11,747 nt of DNA, taken from positions 1 to 11,747 of the forward strand of contig JACCUF010000164.1 of the NCBI GenBank assembly GCA_013811975.1. The letters are read 5' to 3'. Shown here piece by piece: positions 1 to 5,751 of the stretch (within the stretch, counting starts at the first letter, position 1; each line of letters begins with the position of its first letter). Below the pieces are notes generated by a model, which made no database searches, was not told the DNA's origin, and saw only the letters and a list, made by a program, of their open reading frames with translations. Made by a program: the position numbers and the translations under genes. The DNA comes from Geodermatophilaceae bacterium (lineage in GTDB: Bacteria; Actinomycetota; Actinomycetes; Mycobacteriales; Geodermatophilaceae).

Positions 1-831
1 CTGAAGCGTCCCGGTTTGATCGACCCACCACACCTCGATCTGCGCTGCGGCGAGTGACCCGGCCGTCTCGGCGTACAGGTCGCGGTAGCGAGGAAAGTCG
101 GGCAAGGCGATAACGCTGCGCCATGCCGGTTCTTTCCCGCGCAGCCGCATCGCGGCAAACACGGCCTGGGCGTACCAGTGCGCGGCCTGCGTGCTGGGAC
201 TCGTGCGCTTGGTCTCGCCCGTGCGCGCCGGGTCTGCATAGGTGCGGCTCGGGTAGCCCTTGACCTCGATACCGAAGGCCAGCCCCTGACGGGAGGCGAT
301 GACATCGATGCCGTGTTCTTTGGTCGCGGTATTCGCTACCGACTGGATCCGCCACCCATCGGTCGCAAGCGCCGTTACCAGCGACGACTGGACGTTCGCC
401 TCCGTGTGCCATTCGCCCGCCCGAGTCAACGGGTCGTCGGAGGAAGTGACCGCGGTCGCAAGAGCGGTGCTGTTCGTTCCCGGGATGCGGCGGTCGGTGC
501 CTGGTTCCATCCCGCTCGGGCGGCTTCGGTCGGCGGCTGTGGGTTGACTCGCCTGGGTCGCCCGCCACTGCGCAATCTCGTCTGGTGTGGCTCGTCGGAA
601 CAGTCCTCGGTCGAGCCGAGTGAGGAATGGCTCCCGATGGGAGAACTGCGATCTATCGCCAACGTTCCAACAGGCCCCACGCACGTGGGTGCGGACCGTC
701 CGATCGTTCGCTTTGGCGGGCGCATGCCGTCGGAACCACGACAGCACCTCCTGGGAGGTAAACGCCCCGGACTGAGTCGCGGCGAACTGGCGCAGCCCTT
801 CCCACACGGTCAGCGTCTCAACCCCAGCCAC
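1..831 (-). CDS. PD-(D/E)XK restriction-endonuclease-like protein with N-terminal winged-helix-like domain (3' end off the left edge)
   Basis: The reading frame is open on the minus strand from a stop at 844-846 to the left edge, so the C-terminus is missing and at least 277 codons are present. Residues about 1-95 look like a small DNA-binding module, with the readable segments GAFTSQEVLSWFRRHAP and FLTRLDRGLFRRATPDEI. A low-complexity Ser/Thr/Pro linker follows (about 96-135). The nuclease core is Glu144, then GIDVIASRQGLAFGIEVKGY with Asp176, Glu189 and Lys191, which is the D-x(12)-E-x-K metal-binding signature of Mrr-like PD-(D/E)XK nucleases. A conserved-looking tail (WRSVIALPDFPRYRDLY) follows. 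By family it should cut DNA, probably in modification-dependent restriction or phage defence; no partner methylase is visible. Start GTG at 831 is the first usable codon after the stop, and its ribosome binding site is weak. The fold call is firm, the exact role inferred. Confidence 0.85.
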   Translation of the reverse strand, partial: MAGVETLTVWEGLRQFAATQSGAFTSQEVLSWFRRHAPAKANDRTVRTHVRGACWNVGDRSQFSHREPFLTRLDRGLFRRATPDEIAQWRATQASQPTAADRSRPSGMEPGTDRRIPGTNSTALATAVTSSDDPLTRAGEWHTEANVQSSLVTALATDGWRIQSVANTATKEHGIDVIASRQGLAFGIEVKGYPSRTYADPARTGETKRTSPSTQAAHWYAQAVFAAMRLRGKEPAWRSVIALPDFPRYRDLYAETAGSLAAAQIEVWWVDQTGTLQ

Positions 832-940
832 GAGGTCAGGCTCTCACAACGCAGCGACAACAAGGCCATGCGAGCTCGGCCGAAGAGCGAACCTGCGATC
901 ACGCAACCTGCGTCTTATCACCGCGAATGACTGTCAAGCC
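832..940 (-). promoter_or_regulatory. Possible promoter and direct-repeat operator of the nuclease gene
   Basis: Read on the minus strand, a perfect TTGACA lies at 937-932 and an AT-richer ATAAGA at 918-913. The spacing is shorter than the usual 17, so the -10 assignment is weak. Just downstream the 8-mer AACCTGCG (plus-strand reading) occurs twice, at 890-897 and 905-912, 15 bases apart. This could be a repressor site placed between promoter and start. No experimental or comparative support is available. Confidence 0.3.
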
Positions 941-1025
941 CCGGCCTGAAATGAGGATGAGATTCACCAGGGCATTCGCTGGCACTTACCGCCGAGAACC
1001 AACAGCGGTGATGTGCACTCCCCCT

Positions 1026-1049
1026 CCCAACGCCGACAGGACCGTTGGG
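1026..1049. repeat. Short inverted repeat (7-bp arms, 10-base loop)
   Basis: The arms CCCAACG (1026-1032) and CGTTGGG (1043-1049) are perfect complements. The repeat lies about 40 bases upstream of the mini-ORF at 1090, so it could be an operator or a weak hairpin. There is no T-run, so it is not a typical intrinsic terminator. Confidence 0.3.
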
Positions 1050-1089
1050 GGTAGGTCTCGCCGGCCAAAGTTGGAAAGGGAGGGTGCTA

Positions 1090-1146
1090 ATGTCCGCGGG
1101 AGTCGTGCGCCGACTACGTGACCAGACTGCATCAGGTCAGAAGTGA
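1090..1146 (+). CDS. Mini-ORF of 18 codons behind a strong ribosome binding site; gene remnant or leader peptide
   Basis: ATG at 1090 is preceded by AAAGGGAGGG with about 5 bases of spacing, the best ribosome binding site in the left third of the window. The frame, MSAGVVRRLRDQTASGQK, ends at a TGA at 1144-1146. Reading past the stop in the same frame meets further stops within about 30 codons. It may be the intact 5' end of a gene whose body was lost by rearrangement, or a real short or leader peptide. No family is recognised. Confidence 0.3.
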   Translation: MSAGVVRRLRDQTASGQK

Positions 1147-2150
1147 CAACAAGACGTTCACCAGTCCGTTTGCCGCTGCGCCGAGCCTAGGTCAACCGGC
1201 TCATCTGTCCGAGCGATGTAGCGACCTCAGCGTCGTCACCCACCCCGTCGACCTGGTTGCTGGCGAAGCAATCCCATCCCAGCCCACAAAGACGCACGGC
1301 AAGTTCAGCTGCCCAGCGTGTCGGCGCCTCGCAGTCAGCGGGTTTGGCGTCCCGGCCGACCGCCGCAGCCGTAGGCTGGCGTGCGTGCTGCCCCACGCTC
1401 GCGACGAGATCAAAGCGCTCGCCCAGCACAGCAGCGTCATCGAAATGGATGCCGTGCAGGGTTGGAACGTCCAAGAGTGGAAGCTCACCAACGAGGACGT
1501 GGACCGTGCAGTCGCGGCCTACCAGGCGCTGCTCAGCGTGGAGCTCGACGATGAGCTGGATCAGCTCTTGGCCGACATGGGGGTCGACCGGCTCGGGCCT
1601 CCGGCGACGAAAGACCAACACGCGAAGGTTGCACGGGCAGACGCAATCGTGCTGGTCGACCTGCAAGAGAACCTCGAAGACGACGGCGTCAGCCGGCCAG
1701 TCGAGAACGGTGCCCGGGCGTTCGGGCGCTCCAAGGACAACCGCAGCGACCTGCCGCAGGTTTCGGCTGGTGGGTTGATCCAGGCGTCGGTTGGCAGCTG
1801 GCCCCACTTGGGGTCGCCGGAACCCGTTCTCACCGTCAGATGCTTCGGTGCGAAGACTGGCGCACTGGAGCATCGACCACCCGCCATCGGCGCCGCCAAG
1901 CTGCAGCCCCTACCGCTGAAGGTGATGGACACACCGTGCCAGCTGTCACCCGATCGTGCGGCAGACCCGACCGTGGCGGAAGCGCGCAGCGTGAAGCGAC
2001 ATGCGGTTGGGTCACTTGACCGGAGCGCTGGGAGCCTTGCACCTCGGTCCCTCGTGCCTTCAGATCGGTTTGACCGTCCTGCCAAGAGGAGGTCAGCCGG
2101 GCAGGACGGTTTGACGCGTAGCCAGTCCGACTTCCTGGACCTACGGGGGT
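1147..2150. other. No recognised gene; two overlapping open frames of uncertain reality
   Basis: The plus strand is open from 1118 to 2299 (393 codons), and the minus strand is open in the same codon phase from 1873 to 1187 (228 codons, ATG start preceded by GGCGGTGG). Both have GC-rich outer and GC-poor middle codon positions between about 1440 and 1690. There I counted roughly 80% G+C at both outer positions, so codon bias cannot choose a strand. The plus frame contains an acidic helical stretch around 1484-1590 (EDVDRAVAAYQALLSVELDD). The minus frame contains a hydrophobic-rich stretch. Neither matches a family I know. After about 1800 the coding signal fades. The likeliest reading is decayed mobile-island DNA, possibly with one orphan hypothetical gene. 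Confidence 0.4.
2073..2110. repeat. Inverted repeat with 11-bp perfect arms (possible hairpin)
   Basis: ACCGTCCTGCC (2073-2083) and GGCAGGACGGT (2100-2110) are exact complements around a 16-base loop. The 9-mer CGGTTTGAC also occurs as a direct repeat overlapping each outer edge (2066-2074 and 2107-2115). It could act as a transcription terminator (only TTT follows the right arm), an operator for the downstream HTH ORF, or a mobile-element end. It is the strongest dyad in the left region. Confidence 0.5.
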
Positions 2151-2168
2151 TTGCCACCGGTGGAATTC

Positions 2169-2519
2169 GTGGCCGTCCCCTCGGCACAGGCGCAGACGCT
2201 TGCTCGCATGGCCGAGAAGCCTCTCCGCAGCCTGTCGACCCACGAGGTTGCAGTGCACTCGGGCGTCGACGAGTCGCGGGTACGACACATGGCCATTGAC
2301 GGAGACCTGTATCGCCTGCCGACCAAGGTGCGACGGTCGCACGCCTTTCCGGACTCAGCACACTCTTCCTCAATGACGGGCGGGCTGTGCGTCACGCTCT
2401 TCAACCCTGCGGACGACGCCTTTCCCGATCAGCCGGCGTTCTCCGCAACCCTCGCCCACCCAGACCTGCTACCTCGTCTGGAAGTCGCTGCGACTCGGAT
2501 CGGCTACGGCATCTTCTGA
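2169..2519 (+). CDS. Small hypothetical protein with helix-turn-helix-like segment
   Basis: The product is 116 codons from a GTG at 2169, chosen because GGTGGA lies about 5 bases upstream; TTG 2151 and GTG 2160 are alternatives in the same frame. The central part SLSTHEVAVHSGVDESRVRHM followed by DGDLYRLPTK resembles the excisionase/MerR-like HTH of small actinobacterial DNA-binding or antitoxin-like proteins, where an 'SRVRQ..EGRLY' recognition helix precedes a short beta wing. The part after the wing (from about residue 60) has poorer codon bias and does not look like the usual continuation, so a frameshifted or decayed gene is possible. It may bind the dyad at 2073-2110. Function is unknown; the HTH assignment is tentative. 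Confidence 0.45.
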   Translation: MAVPSAQAQTLARMAEKPLRSLSTHEVAVHSGVDESRVRHMAIDGDLYRLPTKVRRSHAFPDSAHSSSMTGGLCVTLFNPADDAFPDQPAFSATLAHPDLLPRLEVAATRIGYGIF

Positions 2520-2562
2520 TGCAAGCAATCACCCTGGTCGCTGCGCGTGCCACGATCGTCGG

Positions 2563-4098
2563 GTGTGGGTCTCCGTGGCTGCGGATCTGCTGACCGGCCT
2601 GATCATCGGCTTGGCCGGCCTGGTCGTGCTGCGCCGCCATCCGCGCGATGCGTTGGGCGTCCTGCTGGTGGGCACCTGCGTCGCCTGGTTCGTCGGTTCG
2701 CTCGTGCAGTCGCAGGTCACGGCGCTTCAGTCGACCGGGTCGGCCACGCAGTTCGTGCACCGCGGTGTCCTGCTGCATGCCGTCGTGGTGGCCTCGTTCA
2801 GGTCCTACCCGAGGCCAGCCAGCACGATGCGACCACGCGTGCTGGTTCCGGTCGCTGCCATCGTGGCCCTCGGCTACGCCTCGAGCCTGATCCGGCCGGC
2901 CGCGATCGCGGTCGCCCCCACACTGTTCCTCGGCATGCTGGTTGCCATCCTGGTGGTCGCACGTGCGCGAAACGAACCGGAGCGTGGCCGCCGGCTCGCC
3001 CGCTGGTGGACGGCCACCGGACTGCTCCTCTGGGTCGGTGCCGCGACGGTCCTGCGATGGCTGCCCGACCTGAGCGCGCAGTGGCGCGTCTTCGCCTATG
3101 AGCTCGGATTCGTCGTGTGCGCCGTCGCGCTGTCCCGCACCCGACTGTCGCAGGCGGCGTTGGCCGACCGCACGCTTCAGTACACCGACGGAACGGTGCT
3201 CTCACTGGATCAGGCGCTGGCACTCGCCCTCAACGACCCGGGCCTACGTGTGGGGTTCTCGGACAGCAGCGTCTTTCGCGATGTCGACGGAGCCGTGGTC
3301 CGGCCAGTGACCGGCCAGGTCACCACGACCATCGACGTCGGCGAGCCGGACGAGGTCCTGATCACGCATCGACCTGGCGTCCTGGACGATCGGCGGGTAC
3401 ATGCGGAGGTCGTCGGCTTCGCCCGGCTACTCGCCGAGCAGCACCGTCTGCGCCGACGGATCCTCCTGCAGACCGAGGAGGTACGGGCCTCGCGGGACCG
3501 GCTCCTCGTCTCGGAGCAGCGCGCTGCGGCCGAGGTCGCGGCCGAGATCGATCTGCGCGTGGTCGCACTCATGCGCGAGCTGCGGCTGAAGCTGGGACGC
3601 CTGCACACACCGGTGAACGGCATGCAGGTGTTGGTCGACGACATCATGGCGGAGCTGTCCGAGCAGGCCCGTGGATTTCATCCGGGTCCGCAGCAGCAGG
3701 ATCTGTCGGAGACCCTCCGTGACCTCGCGCTATGTTCGCCGATACCCGTCGAGCTGAATCTCGCCCGGGTCGCCGTCACCGGGTCCGCGCAGCGCTCGCT
3801 GTCGTTCGTTGCGTCCGAGGCGCTTGCCAACGCCGTTAAGCACAGCGGAAGCGATCGGCTCCACATCGACCTGGCCGCCGATGCCGATGCTGGCCGAGTC
3901 CTGCTAACCATCGCCGACGCCGGGCGGGGCGGGGCGAGCCCGCGCCCCGGAGGTGGCCTCGAGGGCCTGGCACTTCGAATGGCCGAGATCGGTGGCAGCC
4001 TGACGGTTCGATCCATGCCCGGCCGCGGCACCGTGGTGCTCGCTTCCTGGCCGTCCGGGCCGGTCGCTTCCGATGGCGTGGACGACGACCCGGGGTGA
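2563..4098 (+). CDS. Membrane histidine-kinase-like protein lacking the phospho-acceptor His (HATPase intact)
   Basis: The product has 511 residues. About seven hydrophobic helices occupy residues 7-191 (near 7-23, 30-48, 66-80, 92-109, 114-133, 149-165, 175-191). A GAF-like cytoplasmic region (about 200-280) and a helical linker follow. At the dimerisation helix, where the NarL-partner kinases have DLHDGAQQR, this protein reads EIDLRVVALMREL (328-340), so Arg332 sits in the place of His. The X-region is recognisable (ELSEQARGFHPG). The HATPase domain is complete: N box SEALANAVKHSG with Glu419, Asn423 and His427; G1 Asp452-Ala-Gly454-Arg-Gly456; G2 GGGLEGLALRM (463-473). It should bind ATP but cannot autophosphorylate on the usual His. 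The stop lies 2 bases before the stop of the convergent lipoprotein gene. The start is GTG 2563 or 2575; neither has a clear ribosome binding site. A partner kinase in trans is inferred (see 7905-9593). Confidence 0.88.
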   Translation: MWVSVAADLLTGLIIGLAGLVVLRRHPRDALGVLLVGTCVAWFVGSLVQSQVTALQSTGSATQFVHRGVLLHAVVVASFRSYPRPASTMRPRVLVPVAAIVALGYASSLIRPAAIAVAPTLFLGMLVAILVVARARNEPERGRRLARWWTATGLLLWVGAATVLRWLPDLSAQWRVFAYELGFVVCAVALSRTRLSQAALADRTLQYTDGTVLSLDQALALALNDPGLRVGFSDSSVFRDVDGAVVRPVTGQVTTTIDVGEPDEVLITHRPGVLDDRRVHAEVVGFARLLAEQHRLRRRILLQTEEVRASRDRLLVSEQRAAAEVAAEIDLRVVALMRELRLKLGRLHTPVNGMQVLVDDIMAELSEQARGFHPGPQQQDLSETLRDLALCSPIPVELNLARVAVTGSAQRSLSFVASEALANAVKHSGSDRLHIDLAADADAGRVLLTIADAGRGGASPRPGGGLEGLALRMAEIGGSLTVRSMPGRGTVVLASWPSGPVASDGVDDDPG

Positions 4099-4100
4099 GC

Positions 4101-5558
4101 TCAATTGATGCGTACGAGCGGACCGAGCCGCATGACCGAGAAGTCCCCCGGCAGGTGATCCGGACCTGCCTGCAGCACGAGTGCGCCGTCGTCCCGGACC
4201 GACCATGTCAACGCGACGGCGTAGTTGCCCATCTCCGTGCCCCAGAGCCAGGTAAGACGGTCGCCGTGGACCTCGTACACGCCGGTTCCTTCGGTCGCGC
4301 CGTTCAGGACATTGTCCGCCTTCTGATTCCATGAGTAACGCCCACCGCTGAGCGTGAAGGTGTAGACGCCGTGGTTCTCCGGCACGTCCGACGCCGGCAT
4401 GCCGGCGTCGAGGAGCATGGCGTCGGTCACTTCGATCCGATAGACACCGTCAGGTAGATCCCCGGGTAGCGGCTCGACGCTTGACGAATCGATCTCGACC
4501 GGGTCGGCACAGCCGTTCAGTGTGGTCGGACTCGCATCGCCGGCGGCCTGACGAACGGCGCTGACCAACCTCGCCGTGGTCCCGTTTTCGAGTGCGGCGT
4601 CGACCGTCTGGTGCATGACTTCTCGTACGTCGGCGAGGTCGGGCTCCAGGGTCAGCACGACGCCATGCCCGGAGTCGCACGCAGCTTGGAGGGCCGCCTC
4701 CTCGGTGGGGCGATCCGCCAGCGTGACGGACGCCGCGGTCGCCGCGGCCTCCATCAGCAGCTGCTGCGTGCTCGCGTCGAGGACCTCGGTCCGGGCGGCC
4801 AGCACCTGGAACTTGTAGTACAGCGAGACGTTGGCGGTCATGACCTGGGTACGCCCGGTCTGCAGCGTTCCCAGCAAGGCGAGCGAGCTCTCCGCTGCGT
4901 GCACCGTTCCGGCTGCCACCTCGTCGGCGAAGTCGCTGAGGTCGACCGGCGTGCCACCGAGTGCACTGATCGTGGCCCAGGGGGTGTCTGCACGTGGCGC
5001 CCGGACGACCTTCCCGCGCAACGTCCCGGCAGTGAAGGGTTCCGTAGCGCCGAACGTTACGATGTGTCGCAAGCCTTCCGGGTACAGGCCCAGGCCCGTG
5101 AGGCCGATGCTCTCCAGACCCGAGAGCAGGTCCGGGACTGCGGAGGAGCCGGCCACCCGGTCCGCCTGCTCGTCGGTCTCGATCAGCGTGGGCAGCTGCA
5201 GCGCCTCGAGGGTCGAGACCCCCGCGCTGTGCCATGCCCTAGCCGGGATCAGAGCCAGGTCGTACTCGCCTGACGTCAACGCCTCGATGGACACCTGATC
5301 CCAGGCCCGCTCGCCGAGACCGACCCCGCTGGTCACCTCGACGGTGACGGCGCCCTCGCTGGCATTCCGGACGGCAGCAACGAACCGGCCGACGATGTCC
5401 ATGCCCGGCGTGCCCTCGATCTCCGGGGTTCCAAGCCGCAGCACCACCGGCTCCGGATCACCGCCGGCCTTGTCCCCGCCGGCATCCTGCTGCGCGGTGC
5501 AGGCCGTCACGCTCGTGGCGATGGCCAGCATCACTGCGGCTGCAATGCGAGTACGCAT
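4101..5558 (-). CDS. Orphan TRAP/DctP-type solute-binding lipoprotein with C-terminal beta-barrel-like domain
   Basis: The 485-residue product begins with a lipoprotein signal peptide (MRTRIAAAVMLAIATSVTAC, lipid-modified Cys20), so it should be anchored outside the membrane. Residues about 38-345 match the DctP solute-binding fold: TGLGLYPEGLRHIV, then the hallmark LRGKVVRAP...ISALGGTPVDL...VAAGTVHAAESS (180-225), the family's selectivity region. Residues about 366-485 form a Gly/Tyr/Trp-rich beta domain (DGVYRIEVT, GVYTFTLSGGRYSW, GTGVYEVHGDRLTW) that looks lipocalin-like and is often appended to actinobacterial binding proteins. No DctQ or DctM membrane subunits are in the window, so it may serve sensing rather than transport. 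GGAGG lies 4 bases before ATG 5558. The gene is divergent from the hydrolase and convergent with the kinase-like gene. The ligand is unknown. Confidence 0.85.
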   Translation of the reverse strand: MRTRIAAAVMLAIATSVTACTAQQDAGGDKAGGDPEPVVLRLGTPEIEGTPGMDIVGRFVAAVRNASEGAVTVEVTSGVGLGERAWDQVSIEALTSGEYDLALIPARAWHSAGVSTLEALQLPTLIETDEQADRVAGSSAVPDLLSGLESIGLTGLGLYPEGLRHIVTFGATEPFTAGTLRGKVVRAPRADTPWATISALGGTPVDLSDFADEVAAGTVHAAESSLALLGTLQTGRTQVMTANVSLYYKFQVLAARTEVLDASTQQLLMEAAATAASVTLADRPTEEAALQAACDSGHGVVLTLEPDLADVREVMHQTVDAALENGTTARLVSAVRQAAGDASPTTLNGCADPVEIDSSSVEPLPGDLPDGVYRIEVTDAMLLDAGMPASDVPENHGVYTFTLSGGRYSWNQKADNVLNGATEGTGVYEVHGDRLTWLWGTEMGNYAVALTWSVRDDGALVLQAGPDHLPGDFSVMRLGPLVRIN

Positions 5559-5729
5559 GGTTCCTCCACTCCGGTGCCTGGGGACCAGTGTGTCCCTGCA
5601 GACAACTGTCTACGCCCATCCGCCGCGCCTCATCGCGGCCGGCTCGCGCCGTCGGACCGTGCTGTCCGCAACGACTGACCCGTGCCAGCACGGTGGTCGG
5701 GCGTTCGCCGGAGCGACAAAATTGCGGCC
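5559..5729. promoter_or_regulatory. Divergent intergenic region with dyads
   Basis: This 171-base gap separates the divergent lipoprotein and hydrolase genes and must hold both promoters. It contains interleaved TGTC/GACA half-sites: TGTCCCTGCAGACA at 5591-5604 overlaps the near-palindrome GACAACTGTC at 5601-5610. A second dyad has arms ACCGTGCT (5656-5663) and AGCACGGT (5687-5694). The first cluster resembles a regulator operator and could be a response-regulator site. No convincing -35/-10 pair was found on either strand. Confidence 0.4.
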
Positions 5730-5751
5730 ATGAACAAAATTGCGGCCATGA
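5716..5751 (+). repeat. Perfect 18-bp tandem duplication carrying two in-frame start codons
   Basis: The unit ACAAAATTGCGGCCATGA occurs at 5716-5733 and again at 5734-5751 without a gap. Because 18 is a multiple of three, both ATGs (5730 and 5748) stay in frame with the hydrolase. The first copy keeps the upstream GGAG (5710-5713). The second adds six residues to the signal peptide n-region or offers an internal start. Confidence 0.9.

Noticed and set aside
178..930. 250-codon plus-strand ORF
   Set aside because: It is antisense to the nuclease gene, has an Arg/Gly/Pro-rich translation without domain features, and the opposite strand carries clear catalytic motifs.
832..2168. tRNA, CRISPR array or insertion sequence in the gene-poor stretch
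   Set aside because: I found no cloverleaf, no regularly spaced repeats, no transposase-like translation and no paired terminal inverted repeats.
2563..4098. Reading the first kinase-like gene as a simple pseudogene
   Set aside because: The frame is uninterrupted over 511 codons with strong codon bias, and the N, G1 and G2 boxes are conserved, so selection appears to be maintained.
4085..4115. Bidirectional terminator between the convergent kinase-like and lipoprotein genes
   Set aside because: The gap between stop codons is only 2 bases and no stem-loop with a T-run is visible around it.
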